Shown: positions 1 to 13,966, numbered from the stretch's first letter. The stretch is DNA of 64,000 nucleotides from Chamaelirium japonicum (GCA_947650365.1 CANTAL010000024.1:1240001-1304000), one strand, 5' to 3'. Program-made: numbers and translations. Notes: generated by a model from the letters alone, not told the origin.

Positions 1-403
1 TAACGTATTGTGAGATGGGAGAAAGAAAAAACCATCAAACATGCCCCACCCGAAAGAGGTCGTATAAATATTGAGAAAAAGAGTTTTGGAATTTAGATTC
101 CTTCTTACTTCACACCTATTTAATAATTAAATAAATAAATAATTTAAATAAAAAAAATTATAGTAATATTACTACGATAATTAAAATAATATTGAGATAA
201 TACTATTGAGAAGTGGAGTTTTGGAATTTAGATTCCTTTTTACTTCAGACCTATACTCGTGGCCAATCGACTAGAGCAGGACTTCTTCTCTTTTCTCTCT
301 TCGTTTATCTCTCCGTTCTCTTCTTCTCTTTCTTTTGTCTTTATTTCTCTCTCCGTTTTCTTATGACTGGTCGGTTGGGCTCGAATTATTCAAGCTAATA
401 ACA

Positions 404-1380
404 TATTGTGAAATGGGAAAAAAATAGAGCCGTCAAACGTGCCCCACCCTAAAAGGGTCGTATATTCTTTATAGAGTAAGCTTAGTTAAGGCCTAAGCAA
501 TCTATGGAAAACTGGTCCTATATTATTTATAGGGTAAACTTACTTAGGGCCTAAGCAATATATAGAAAAGAATAATCCATGAGAGAGATCAGACGGTGGA
601 TAGCCATCCTATCAAACGATCTCATAACAGTTGTAATGTTTTAAATTTTTTTGAAGAAAAATATAAATTATTTTTAAAATAAAAAATTTGGATTACCTTA
701 TTTTCCTTCTTTACTTCCAATTATTTAAACAATTAACTAATAATTTAAATAATAAGTAAATAGTTATAGAATTTTTTTTTAATTTTATTACATAATTAAA
801 TAAATAATTTTTTATTAATTTCAATTAATATTTTATAATTTAATAAAATAATTATTTAATTATATAATAATTTATTTTATTATTATTTATTTAACTATAA
901 AATTATTTAATAATTAAATTATTTATTTATTTGAGTAAATAATATATTTAATATATTTCTTCACTAATTAAGTTTTTAAATATTTCAATAAGTGACTTAT
1001 TATTTAATTAATTAAAAATAAAATAATAATTTAACATATAACTAATAAAATAAGTAAATAAATAAATAATATAATTAAATTAATATTTTTTTATTTAATT
1101 ATTTAAATAATTAAATTAGTACATAATTTAATAATATAATAATAATAAATAAATAAAATAATTAAATAGCATAAAAATTAATTATTTTACTAAAAACTTA
1201 ATTATTAAATTATTTATATTATTTAATAATTAAATAAATAATTAATTTAATTAAAAAAATTATAGTAATATTACTATGATAATCATAATAACGTTGAGAT
1301 GATACTATTGAGAAGTGGAGTTTTGGAATTTAGATTCCTTCTTACTTCACACCTATATCCGTGGCCAATGAGCTTGAGCA
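404..1380 (-). repeat. Long-form TRIM-family LTR with AT-rich body
   Basis: On the minus strand this runs from an LTR head (complement of GAGCA at the right edge) to the LTR tail next to the primer site at 390-403. About 650 bp of the body (roughly 640-1290) is nearly pure A/T with TTATTTAATTAAAT-like runs. The promoter-proximal part is present twice in tandem (near 440-500 and 510-600). It lies beside the motif GATCAGACGGTGGATAGCC, which recurs in every long LTR here. Its closest relative is 47683-48867. Confidence 0.65.
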
Positions 1381-2031
1381 GGACTACTTCTCTCTTCTCT
1401 TTTTATTTTTTGCTCTATTCTCTTCTCTTTTATTCTCTCTCTTCTGTGAAGTTTTGGAATTTAGATTCCTTCTTACTTCACACCTATACCCATGGCAAAT
1501 GGAATGGAGCAGGACTTCTTATCTTTTTTCTCTTTATTTATCTCTTCGTTCTTTTCTCTCTTCTTCTCTCTCTTCTGTCTTTGTTTTTCTCTCCATTTTC
1601 TTGTAAATGGTCAGCTTGGCTTGATATGTTCGTACTGATTACATATTGTATGATGGGAGAAAGAGAGAGTCGTCATATGTGTTGCACCCTAAAGGGGTTG
1701 TATATTATTTATAGGGTAAGTTTACTTAAAGCCTAAGCAATCTATAGGAAACTCGAATCTATGGGAGAAGAGAGAAGAGAATGGAGAGATTTAATTATAT
1801 TATTGAGAAGTAGAGTTTTAGAATTTAGATTCTTTCTTACTTTACACCTGTACTCATGTCGAATGTACTAGAGTATGACTTTTTCTCTCTTCTCTCTTCG
1901 TTTATCTCTCCGTTTTCTTATCTCTCCTTCTCTCACTTCTGTCTCCGTTTCTCTCTTTGTTTTTTTGTGACTGGTCTGCTGCGTTTGACATGTTCGTGCT
2001 GATAATGTATTGTGAGATAAAAGATTGCTTA

Positions 2032-2076
2032 TTTATTTTATTTATTTTATTTATTTTATTTATTTTATTTATTTTA
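2032..2076 (+). repeat. Minisatellite (TTTATTTTA)x5
   Basis: Five uninterrupted copies of a 9-base unit, TTTATTTTA. The paralogous position near 49500 lacks the expansion, so it arose after the two segments were duplicated. Confidence 0.9.
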
Positions 2077-5000
2077 ATTATTATTTCTTTAAATATTATA
2101 AAGTATATTATTTATTTAAATATTCAAATAGTATCATCTCAATATTATTATTTAAATATTTAATTATAAAATATTAAATAATTATTAAATAATTTATATA
2201 AATTTATGAGCATAAAAAATATTTTATTTCTCTTCTTCTCTCTTTATTTATCTCTCCGTTCTCTTCTCTCTTCTTCCCTCTCTTCTGTCTTTGTTTCTCA
2301 CACCGTTTACTTGTGAATGGTCGGCTGGGCTCGATATGTTCGTGCTGATAACATGTTGTGAGAAGAGAGAAGAGAACGGAGAGATAAATGAAAGGAGAAG
2401 AGAGAAGTCTTACTCTAGTCCATTCGCCAAAGGTATAGGTGTGAAGTAAGAAGGAATCTAAAATCTAAAACTCCACTTCGCAATAATATAATTAAACCTC
2501 TCCGTTCTCTTCTCTCTTCTCCTATGGATTAGGGTTTCCCATAGATTGCTTAGGCCCTAAGAAAGCATACCCTACAAATAATATACGACCCCTTTAGGGT
2601 GGGGCATGTTTGACGGCTCTCTTTTTCTCCCATCTCATAATACGTTATCAGCACGAACATGTCGAGCCTAGCAGACCAGTCGTAAGAAAACGGAGAGAGA
2701 AACAAAAAGAAGGAATCTAAATTCTAAAACTCTATTTCTTAATAGTATCATCTTAATGTTATTATGACTATCATAGTAAATTCCAAAACTCTCGTTATTT
2801 TAATTAAACGATTAATTTAATTAAAAAAATTATAGTAATATTATCAGTACGAAAAGAGAAGAAGTCCTACTCCAGTCCATTAGCCACGAGTATAGGTATG
2901 AAGTAAGAAGGAATCTAAATTACAAAACTCCACTTCTCAATATTTATATGACACCTTTAGGGTAGGGCACATTTGATAGATCTCCCTTTCTTCAACCTCA
3001 CAATATGTTATCAGCACGAATATATCGAACCCAGCATACCAGTCACAAGAAAACGGAGAGAGAAACGAAGACAGAAGAGAGATAAAAAGAAAAAAAAGAA
3101 AACAGAGAGAAAAATAGAGAAGAGAACGAAAACATAAACAAAGAAAGAAAAAGTCCTGCTCCAGGCCATTGGCCATGGGTATAGGTGTGAAGTAAGAAGG
3201 AATATAAATTCCAAATCTTAACTTCTCAATATTTATATGACCCATTTAGCATGGGGCACATTTGACAGCTCCTTTTTTCTTCTATATCACAATATGTTAT
3301 CAGCATGAACATATATAGCCCAACCGACCAATCATAAGAAAACAGAGAGAGAAACGAAGAAAGAAAAGAGAGAATAAGAAATTAGAGAATAGAAAGATAA
3401 AAGAAGACAAAAGAGAGAAGAAGTCTTGCTCCTGTCCATTAACCACGGGTTTAGGTGTGAAGTAAGAAGTAATCTAAATTTCAAAACTCCACTTCTCAAT
3501 AATATAATTTACACTCGCCATTTTCTTCTCTTTTTTTCCATGGATTAGGGATTCCCATAGATTGTTTAGGCCCTAAGTATTCTTACCCTATAAATAATAA
3601 ATAATTTATAACCCCTTTAGAATGGGGCACGTTTGACGACTCTCTCTTTCTCTTATCTTATAATACGTTATCAGCACAAATATTTCAAGCCCAGCTAACC
3701 AGTCGTAGAAAACAAAGAGAGAAATAAAGACAGAAGTGAAGTTTTGGAATTTAGATTCCTTCTTACTTCACACTTATATCCATAGCCAATGGATTGGAGT
3801 AGGACTCCTTCTCTCTTGTTTCTTTATTTATCTCTTCATTCTCTTCTCTCTTCTTCTCTTTCTTCTATGGAGTTTTTGAATTTAGATTCCTTCTTACTTC
3901 ACACCAATACCCATAGCCAATGGACTTGAGCAGGACTTTTTCTTTCTTTTCTCTTCTTTTTTCTCTCTGTCCTCTTCTCTCTTCTCTCTCTTATGTCTTC
4001 GTTTCTCTCTCCGTTTTCTTATGATTGGTCGACTGGCCACGACATGTTCGTGTTGATAATGTGTTATAATATGGGAGAAAGAGAGAGTCGTCATACGTGC
4101 CACACCCTAAAGGGGTCGTATAAATATTGAGAAGTGGGGTTTTGGAATTTAGAGTCCTTTTTACTTTACACCTATACCAGTGGCGAATGGACTGGAGTAG
4201 GACTTCTTATCTCTTCTATCTTTGTTTATCTCTCTGTTGTTTTTTCTCTTTTTCTCTCTCTTATGTCTTTATTTCTCTCTCTATTTTCTTCTGACTTGTC
4301 GGTTGGGCTTTATATGTTCATGCTGATAACGTGTTGTAAGAAGAGAGAAGAGAACTTAAATAAAATAATATAAATCTCTATAGTTTTAATAATTAAATAG
4401 AAGTCTATCCTTATTTTCTCTCTCTTTTATAGATTTTGAAATTTAGATTCCTTATTACTTCACACTTATACCCGTGGCCAATGGACTGCTCTCTTCTCTC
4501 TTCTTCTCTCTCTTCTGTCTTTGTTTCTCTCTTAATTAAATAATTATATTATTTAATTAAATTATTTAGGTAGAAGAGAGAAGAGAACAAAGAGATAAAC
4601 AAAGAGAGAAGGGGAGAAGAAGTCCTGCTCCAGTCTATTGGCCACAGGTATAGGTGTGAAGTAAGAAGGAATCTAAATTCCAAAACTTCACAGATGAGAG
4701 AGAAGAAGAGAGAAGAAAACAGAGAAGAGAGAGAAGAATAAAGAAGAGAACGTAGAGATAAATGAAAAGAGAAGAGAGAAGAAGTCCTGCTGTTTATCTC
4801 TCCTTTCTCTTCTCTCTTCTTCTCTCTCTTCTGTCTTTGTTTCTCTCTCAATTATATAATTATATTATTTAATTAAATTATTTAGGTAGAAGAGAGAAGA
4901 GAATGGAGAGATAAACAAAGAGAGAAGGGGATAAGAAGTCCTACTCTTGTCCATTGGCCACGGGTATAGGTATGAAGAAAGAAGGAATTTAAATTCCAAA

Positions 5001-7090
5001 ACTCCAAAAAAGAGATAAGAGAAAGGATAAGAAGAGAGAAGAGAACTAAAAGATAAACGAAGAGAGAAGAGAGAAGAAGTCTTGCTCTAGTCCATTGGCC
5101 ACAGGTTTAGGTGTGATGTAATAAGAAATCTAAATTCTAAAACTCCACAGAAGAGAGAGAAGATGAGGAAAGACTTCTATTTAATTATTAAAACTAGAGA
5201 GATTTAAATATTTTATTTAGGTTCTCTTCTCGCTTCTCATAATATATTATCAGCATGAACATGTCGAGCCCAACCGAACAGTCATAAGAAAACGAATAAA
5301 GTAACGAAGACAGAAGAGAGGGAAAAAGAGATAAGAGAACGAAAAGATAAATGAAAAGAGAAGAGAGAAGAAGTCCTGTTTCAGTTCATTGGCCACAGGT
5401 ATAGGTGTGAAGTAAGAAGGAATCTAAATTCCAAAACTCTACTTTTTAATATTTATACGAGCCCTTTAGGGAGGGGCACGTGTAACGGCTGTAACTTTCT
5501 CCCATCTCACAACACGTTATAAGCACGAACATGTCGAGCCCAGCCGACCAGTTACAAGAAAATAGAGAGAGAAACAAAGATAGAAGAGAAAGAAGAAGAG
5601 AGAAGAAAACGGAGAGATAAATAAAGAGAGAAGAGAGAAGTAGTCCTACTCTAGTCCATTAGCCACGGGTTTAGGTGTGAAGTAAGAAGGAATCTAAATT
5701 CCAAAACTCTACTTCTGTCTTCGTTTCTCTCTCCGTTTTCTTACGACTGGTCGGTTGTGGCTTGAAATATTTGTGCTGATAACATATTGTGAGATGGGAG
5801 AAAGGAAGAGCCATCAAACATACCCCACCCTAAAAGGATCATATATTATTTATTATTTATAGGGTAAGCATACTTAGGGCCTAAGCAGTCTATGGGAAAC
5901 CCTAATCCATGAGAGAAGAGAGAAGAGAATGGAGAGAATTAATTATATTATTGAGAAGTAGAGTTTGGGAATTTAAATTCCTTCATACTTCACACCTATA
6001 CCTGTGGCCAATAGACTAGAGCAAGACTTCTTCTCTCTTCTCCTTTCATTTATCTATCTGTTCTCTTTTCTCTTTTTCTCTCTCTTCTATCTTTGTTTCT
6101 CTCTTTGATTACTTGTGACTGGTTGGCTGGGCTTGACATGTTCGTACTGATAACGTGTTGTGAGATAGGAGAATGAAAGAGTCATCAAATATGCCCCACC
6201 CTAAAGGGGTCGTATAAATATTGAGAAGTTGAGTTTTGCAATTTAGATTCCTTCTTACTTCACACCTATACCCATGGCCAAAGGACTGGAATAGGACTTT
6301 ATCTCTCTTCTCTCTTCGTTTATCTCTTAGTTCTCTTCTTTCTTCTTCTCTCTCTTCTATCTTTGTTTCTCTCTTCATTTTATTTTCTCTCTTCTTCTCT
6401 TTTTTCTGTCTTCGTTTCTCTCTTTATTTTCTTGTGACTGGTAGGCTGGGCTCGATATGTTTGTACTGATAATGTATTGTAAGATGGAAGAAAGAGAGAG
6501 CCGTTAGACGTGCCCCACCCTAATGGGGTCATATAAATATTAAGAAGTGGATTTTTGGAATTTAGATTCCTTCTTACTTTATATCTATACCCGTGGCTAA
6601 TGGACTTAAGCAGGACTTCTTCTCTTTTTGTGCTGATAATGTTACTATAATTTTTTTAATTAAATTAATCATTTTATTAAAATAAAAAGAGTTTTGGAAT
6701 TTACTATGATAATCATAATAATATTGAGATGATACTATTACGTAGTAGAGTTTTAGAATTTAGATTCCTTCTTACTTCACACCTATACCCATGACAAATG
6801 GAAAGGAGTAGGACTTATTCTTTCTTCTCTCTTTGTTTATCTCTCCGTTCTCTTCTCTTTTCTTCTCTCTCTTCTGTCTTCGTTTCTCTCTCCGTTTTCT
6901 TATGATTGGTTGACTGGGCTCGATATATTCGTGCTGATAATGTATTATGAGATGGGAGAAAAAGAGTATCGTCAAATATGCCCTACCCTAAATTGGTCTT
7001 ATATTATTTATAGGGTAAGCATACCTAGGGCCTAAGCAATCTATGGGAAACCGAAATCCATAGGAGAAGAGGAAAGAGAATTGAGAGAGA

Positions 7091-9270
7091 AGAGTCTTGC
7101 TCCAGTTTATTGGCCACGGGTATATATGTGAAGTAAGAAGGAATCTAAATTCTAAAACTCAACTTCTTAATATTTATACAACCCTATTAGGGTGGGGACC
7201 ATTCGATGCCTCTCTCATTCTCCCATCTCACAACACGTTATCAGTACAAATATATCGAGCCCAACCGACCAGTCGCAAGAAAACAGAGAAAGAAACAAAG
7301 ACATAAGTGGAGTTTTAGAATTTAGATTCCTTCTTACATCACACCTATACCCGTGGCTAATAGACTAAAGCAGGACTTTTTCTATCTTATGTCATCATTT
7401 ATCTCTCCATTCTCTTCTCTCTTCTTTTCTCTTTTCTATGAAGTTTTAGAATTTTGATTCCTTCTTACTTCACACATATACCCGTGGCTAATAAACTGGA
7501 GCAGGACTTCTTCTCTCTTCTATCTTTGTTTATCTCTTCGTTCTCCTCTCAATTCTGTCTTTATTTATAATATTAAATATAAGTCTGTTCTATTTAATTA
7601 TTTAAATATCATAAATAATTGGTTAATATACATTGAGATATTTAATTTGGTTTTTAAATTATTTAAGTCCTGCTCCTATCCAGTTTTATTAATTTAAATA
7701 ACTATTTAATATATTTAGACATTGAGATGATACTATTTTTAAATTGTTTTAGGTTTCCTATAGATTGTTTAGGCCCTAAGTAAGCTTATCCTATAAATAA
7801 TATATGACCCCTTTAGGGTGAGGCACGTCTGACGGCTCCCTCTTTCTTTCATCTTTTAACACGTTATCAGCACGAACATGTCTAGCCCAACCAACTAGTC
7901 GCAAGAAAACGGAGAGAGAAATGAAGACAGAGAAGAGAGAATAAGAGAGAAGAGAACAAAAAGATAAATGAAGAGAGAAGTAAGAAGAAGTCCTGATCCA
8001 ATCTATTGGCCACGGGTATAGGTGTGAAGTAAGAAGGAATCTAAATTCCAAAACTCAACTTCTGTCTTTGTTTTTTTATACATTTTCTTGTAACTAGTCG
8101 GCTGGGCTCGACATGGTCGTGCTGATAACGTGTTGTGAGATGGGAGAAAGAGAGAGCCGTCAAATGTACCCCACCCTAAAGGGGTTATATATTATTTATA
8201 GGGTAAACTTACTTAGGGCCTAAGCAATCTATGGGAAGTCCTAATCCATAGGAGAAGAGAGAAGAGAACGGAGAGATTTAATTATATTATTAAGCAGTGG
8301 AGTTTTGGAATTTATATTCCTTTTTACTTCACACTAATAACCGTGATGAGTAGACTGGAGCAGGACTTCTTCTCTTTTCTCTCTTCATTTATCTCTCGAT
8401 TCTCTTCTCTCTTCTTTTCTCTTCTTACAACACGTTATAAGGATAAACATGTCAAGCCCAACTGACTAGTCACAAGAAAATAGGGAAAGAAACGAAGAAT
8501 GAAGAGAGAGAAGAAAAAAAAAAGAGAACAAAAAGATAAATGAAGAGAGAAGAGATAAGAAGTCCTACTCTAGTCCATTAGCCACGGGTAGAGATGTGAA
8601 GAAAGAACGAATCTAAATTCCAAAACTCCAATTCTCAATATTTGTACGACCCCATTAGGGTAGGGCACATTTGACGGCTTTCTCTTTCTTCCATCACATA
8701 ACACATTATCAGCACGACAATATCGAGCCCAGCCGACTAGTCACAAGAAAACGAAGAGAGAAACGAAGACAGAAGTGGAGTTTTAGAATTTAGATTCCTT
8801 CATACTTCATACCTATACCCGTGGCCAATTGATTGGAGCAAGACTTCTTCTTTATTCTCTCTTTATTTATCTCTCTATTCTCTTCTCTCTTCTTCTCTCT
8901 CTTTTGTGGAGTTTTAGAATTTAGATTCCATCTTACTTTACACCTATACTCGTTGCCAATGGATTGAAGCAAGATTTCTTCTCTCTTCTCTCTTCGTTTA
9001 TCTCTCTGTTCTTTTCTCTCTTCTTCTTTTTTTTCTGTGTTCATTTATCTCTCCGTTCTTTTATCACTTTTTCTCTCTCTTCTATGGAGTTTGGGAATTT
9101 AGATTCCTTCTTACTTCATACCTATACCCGTGGCTAATGGACTAGAGCAGGACTTCTTATCTCATCTCAACTATTCAATATTTATACGACCCGTCGAATC
9201 TCTTCTATATTCATATATTATTTATACGACCCGTCGGATCTCTCCCATCTCTTTGTCCTATCTCACAACA
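7091..9270. repeat. TRIM-like LTR cluster, mostly + (block 2)
   Basis: Repeat modules only. Primer sites begin at + 7236, 7862, 8433, 8704 and at - 8117. An internal region of 133 bp (8433-8565) is followed by a 138 bp LTR (8566-8703). AT-rich DNA at about 7560-7740 is a remnant of a long-form LTR body. At 9170-9240 a short LTR contains a partial duplication of the ATTTATACGACCCGTC segment. Confidence 0.75.
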
Positions 9271-9990
9271 CGTTATCAGCACGAACATATCAAGCTCAGC
9301 CGACCAGTCACAAGAAAATGGAAAGAGAAACGAAAACAGAAGAAAGATGAGAAGAGAGAAGAAAACAGAGAAATAAATAAAGAGAGAAGAAATCCTACTC
9401 TCGTCCATTGGCCACGGGTATAGACAAGAAGTAAGAAAGAATCTAAATTACAAAACTCTACTTCTCAATATTTATATGACCCCTTTAGTGAGGGGCATAT
9501 TTGATATCTCTTTATTTCTCCCATCTCACAATACGTTATCAGCACGAACATGTCTATCCTAGCCGACCAGTCACAAGAAAGCAGAGAGATAAATAAAGAT
9601 ATAAGAGAGAGAAGAAGAGAGAAGAGAATGAAGAGATAAACAAAAAGAGAAGAGAGAAGAAGTCTTGCTCCAGTACATTGGCCACGGGTATAGGTGTGAA
9701 GTAAGAAGGAATCTAAATTCCAAAACTTTACTTCTCAATATTTATACGACCCCTTTAGGGTGGGGCGCTTTTGACAGCTCTCTTTCTCCCATCTCACAAC
9801 ACGTTATTAGTACGAACATGTCAAGCCCACCTGACCAGTCACAAGAAAACGGAGAGAAAAATGAAGACAAAAGAGAGAGAGAAAGAGAGAAGAGAACGGA
9901 GAGATAAACGAAAAGATAAAAGAGAAGAAGTCCTACTCTAGTCCATTGGCCACGAGTATAGGTGTGAAGTAAGAAGGAATCTAAATTCCA
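9271..9990 (+). repeat. Head-to-tail TRIM array (short LTR class)
   Basis: A clean tandem array: internal 9271-9395 (125 bp), LTR 9396-9533 (138 bp), internal 9534-9665 (132 bp), LTR 9666-9801 (136 bp), internal 9802-9933 (132 bp), then an LTR head from 9934. The period is about 268 bp. Each LTR ends in CA directly before a CGTTATCAG-type primer site. Each internal region ends in a purine run followed by TCC and the LTR start. LTRs and internal regions of this size are diagnostic of TRIM elements; tandem arrays of this kind form by recombination between LTRs or internal regions. Confidence 0.8.
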
Positions 9991-11670
9991 AACCTCCACT
10001 TCTTAATAGTATCATCTCAACGTTATTACGATTATCATAGTAAATTCCAAAACTCTCTTTATTTTAAACGATTAATTGAATTAAAAAAATTATAGTAATA
10101 TTACTATGATAATCATAATAACGTTGAGATGATACTGTTGAGAAGTAGAGTTTTGGAATTTAGATTCCTTCTTACTTCACAACTATACACATGGCGATAA
10201 TTAATTAAATATAGTTAAATATTTATATGGTAAGCTTAATTAGAGCCTAAGAAATCTATAGGAAACCCTAATCCGTAAGAGAGATCCGACGATGGACAGT
10301 CATCCGATCGAATGATCTTATATCAGTTGTAATGTTTTAGAATTAAATATTTAAATAATAACATTGAGATGATACTATTTAAATATTTAAAGAAATTATA
10401 TACTTTATAATATTTAAAGAAAAATTAATTGAAATAAATAAAAAAATAAACAATCTTCTATATCACAATACGTTATCAACACGAACATATCGAGCCCAAT
10501 CGACCAGTCATAAGAAAACTGAGAGAGAAACAAAGATAGAAAAAGAGAGAAGAAGAAAGAAGAGAATGGAGAGATAAACAAAGAGAGAAGAAGTTCTGCT
10601 CAGTCCATTGGCCATGGGTATAGGTGTGAAGTAAGAAGGAATCTAAATTCCAAAACTCCACAGAAGAAGAGAGAAGATAACGGAGAGATAAATAAACATA
10701 AAAGAGAGAAGAAGTCCTGCTCCAGTCCATTGGCCACGGGTATATATACAAAGTAAGAAGGAATCTAAATTCCAAAACTCTACTTCTCAATAATATAATT
10801 TAATCTATTCGTTGTCTTCTATCTCTGTTCACTTCTCTCTTCGCCCGTGGATTAGGGTTTTCCATAGATTGCTTAGGCCCTAAGTAAGTTTACCCTATAA
10901 ATAATAAACAACCCCTTTAGGGTGGGGAAAGTTTGACGACTCTTTTTTTCTCCTATCTCGTAATACGTTATCAGCACAAACATATCGAGCCCAGCCAACC
11001 AGTCATAAGAAAATGGAGAGAGAAACAAAGACAGAAGAGAGAGAAGAAGAGAGAAGAGAACAGGGACGTAAACGAAGAGAGAAGAGAGAAGAAGTCCTAC
11101 ACCAGTCCATTGGCCATGGGTATTGGTGTGAAGTAAGAAAGAATCTAAATTCCAAAACTCTACTTCTCAATAATATAATTAAATCTCTCCATTCTCTTCT
11201 CTCTTCTCTCATATATTAGGGTTTCCTATAGATTACTTAGGTCCTAAGTAAGCTTACCCTATAAATAATATACGACCCCTTTAGTTGGGGCATATTTTAC
11301 GGCTCTCTCTTTCTTCTATCTCACAACTTACCCTATAAATAATATATAACCCCTTTAGGGTGGGGCTCATTTGACAGCTCTCTCTTTCTTCCATTTCATA
11401 ACATGTTTCAGTACGAACATGTCAAGCCCAGCCGACCAGTCGTAAGAAAATAGAAAGAGAAACGAAAACAGAAGTGGAGTTTTGGAATTTAGATTCCGTC
11501 TTACTTCACACCTATACCCGTGGCCAATCGACTAGAGCATGACTTCTTCTCTCTTCTCTCTTTATTTATCTCTTCATTCTCTTCTCTCTTCTTCTCTCTT
11601 CTCTGTAGAGTTTTGGAATTGAGATTCTATCTTACTTCATACCTATACCCATGGCCAATGGACTAGAGTA
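9991..11670. repeat. TRIM-like LTR cluster (block 3)
   Basis: Primer sites begin at + 10471, 10966 and 11404. A fold-back around 10010-10140 holds the same AT-junction sequence (TATCATCTCAACGTTATTA) in both orientations. A minus-strand LTR body fragment lies at about 10215-10345, and two tandem LTR heads at 10560-10790. The LTR from 11098 to 11403 carries its promoter-to-end segment twice (11240-11330 and 11330-11403). No coding potential seen. Confidence 0.7.
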
Positions 11671-13130
11671 GGACTTCTTCTCTTATATCTCTTCATTTAT
11701 CTTTCCGTTCTCTTCTCTCTTCTTCTTTCTTATCTGTCTTCGTTTCTCTCTCTATTTTCTTGTGACTGATTGGCTAGGCTCGACATGTTCATGCTGATAA
11801 TGTATTGTAAGATAAGAGAAAGAGAGAGCCATCAAACATGCCCCGCCCTAAAGGGATCGTATAAATATTAAGCAGTGGAGTTTTGGAATTTAGATTCCTT
11901 CTTACTTCACACCTAAACCCGTCGCTAATGGACTGGAACAGGACTTCTTTCCTCTTCTCACTTTGTTTATCCTTCTGTTCTCTTTGCTCTTCTTATTTCT
12001 CTTTTGTCTTCGTTTCTCTCTCTGTTTTCTTGTGACTAATCGGCTGGGCTCGACATGTTCATGAAGATAACGTGTTGTGAGATGGGAGAAATAAAGAGCC
12101 ATCAAACGTACCCCACCCTAAACAGGTACTATTAATATTACGAAGTAGAGTTTTGGAATTTAGATTCCTTTTTACTTCACACCTATACCCATTGCCAATA
12201 GACTGGAGCTGGACTTCTCTCTTCGTTTATTTCTTCGGTCTTTTCTCTCTTCTTCTCTATTTTCTATCTTCGTTTCTCTCTCCGTTTTCTTGTGACTGGT
12301 CAGTTGGGCTCGACATGTTCGTGCTGATAACGTGTTGTGGGATGGGAGAAAGAGAGATCCATCAAGCGTACCCCAGACTGCCATCCGATCAAACGACTGG
12401 TCAGCCCTAATTAGTTATTAAATAATTAATTAGTTATTTTAATTCATACCTATACCCATAGGCAATGGACTAGAGCAGGACTTCTTCTCTCTTCTCTCTT
12501 CGTTTATCTCTCCGTTCTCTTCTCTCTTCTTCTCTCTCTTTTGCCTTCGTTTCTTTCTCCAAATTCTTACGACTGGTCGACTGGGCTCGATATATTTGTG
12601 CTGATAACGTGTTATGAAATAGAAGAAAAAGGGAGCCATCAAACGTGCCCAACCCTAAAGGAGTCGTATATTATTTATAGGGTAAGCTTACTTAGTGCCT
12701 AAGCAAACTAAGGGAAACACTAATCCATGGGAGAGATCCGATGGTGGACAGTTATCCGATCGAACGATCTTATAACAGTTGTAATGTTTTATACTTAAAT
12801 ATTTTTTAAATAATAATTAAATATTTTTTTAAATTATTTAAATAATTTAAATAATTATTTCTTTATTTAATAATTTAAATAATTAAATAGTTATCAAATT
12901 TAATTATTAAATATATTTATAATAATAAATAAATAAAATAATAAATTTATTTAAATAACTAGATAATTAAATAATTAAATAAATTAATTATTTTACTAAA
13001 AAATTTATTATTAAATTATTTAAATAATTTAATAATTAAACAAATAATTATTTTAATTAAAAAAATTATAGTAATATTACTTTGATAATCATAATAATAT
13101 TGAGATGATACTATTGAGAAGTGGAGTTTT
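11671..13130 (-). repeat. Head-to-tail TRIM array on the minus strand
   Basis: Read on the complement: internal 11671-11802 (132 bp), LTR 11803-11940 (138 bp), internal 11941-12072 (132 bp), LTR 12073-12210 (138 bp), internal 12211-12332 (122 bp), LTR 12333-12477 (145 bp, rearranged middle), internal 12478-12609 (132 bp), then a long-form LTR 12610-13130 with an AT-rich body at about 12780-13100. Primer sites are 11789-11802, 12059-12072, 12319-12332 and 12596-12609. Internal and LTR sizes match the plus-strand arrays, which supports the unit boundaries. Confidence 0.8.
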
Positions 13131-13966
13131 AAGGCATATTTGACGACTCTTTTTTTCTCCTATAACACAACACGTTATCAGCACGAACATATCGAGCCCA
13201 GCCGACCAGTCACAAGAAAATGGAGAAAGAAACAAAGACAGAAGAAAAAGAAGAAGAGAGAAGAGAATGGAGAGATAAATAAATAGAAAAGAGAGAAAAA
13301 TTTATGCTCCAGTCCATTAGCCACGGGTATTGCTGTGAAGTAAGAAGGACCCTAAATTTCAAACTCTACTTCTCAATAATACAATTAAATCTCTTCATTC
13401 TCTTATCTCTTCTTCCATTGATTAGGGTTTCCCATAGATGTCTTAGGCCCTAAGTAAGCTTACCCTATAAATAATATACGACCCCTTTAGGGTAGGGCAC
13501 GATTGATGGCTCTCCCTTTCTCCCATCTCACAACACGTTATCAGGACGAACATGTCGAGCCTAGCCGACTAGTCGTCAGAAAACTGAGAGAGAACAAAAG
13601 ACAGAAGAGTGGGAAGAGAACGAAGAGATAAACGAAGAAGAAGAAGCCCTGCTCAACTCCATTGACCATGGGTATAAGTATAAAGTAAGAATGAATTTAA
13701 ATTCTGAAACTCTACTTCTGTCTTTGTTTCTCTTTCTGTTTTCTTGCGACTGGTCGGCTGGGCTCGATATGTTTGTACTGATAATTTATTATAAGATAGG
13801 AGAAAGAGAGAGCCGTCAAATGTGCCCCTCCCTAAAAGAGTCATATATTATTTATAGGGTAAGCTTACTTAGAGCCTAAGCAATCTATGGGAAACCCTAA
13901 TCCATGGGAGAATAGGAAAGAGAATGGAGAGATTTAATTATATTATTGAGAAGTGAAGTAGAGCCG

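Larger units (their letters stand above)
1..7090. repeat. TRIM-like LTR cluster, mixed orientation (block 1)
   Basis: No host gene seen. The stretch is made of LTR heads, LTR tails, primer sites and purine-rich internal regions of one family. Primer-site copies begin at + 2643, 3006, 3295, 3666, 5245, 5515 and at - 390, 1630, 1994, 2340, 4048, 4318, 5771, 6142, 6461, 6929. The order of units from about 200 to 4500 repeats in the same order at 47480-52060, and from about 4840 to 7090 at 54860-57200. Distinctive shared marks include a doubled TATA-region LTR near 470-570, a doubled ATTATTT run near 5850, and a short fold-back AT segment near 6640-6740. Many copies are truncated and the elements are decayed fossils. 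Confidence 0.8.

Noticed and set aside
600-1290. AT-rich stretches as origins, matrix attachment regions or centromere satellites
   Set aside because: They always sit inside the long LTR between the same two boundary motifs, so LTR body is the simplest reading. No independent signal for the other roles.
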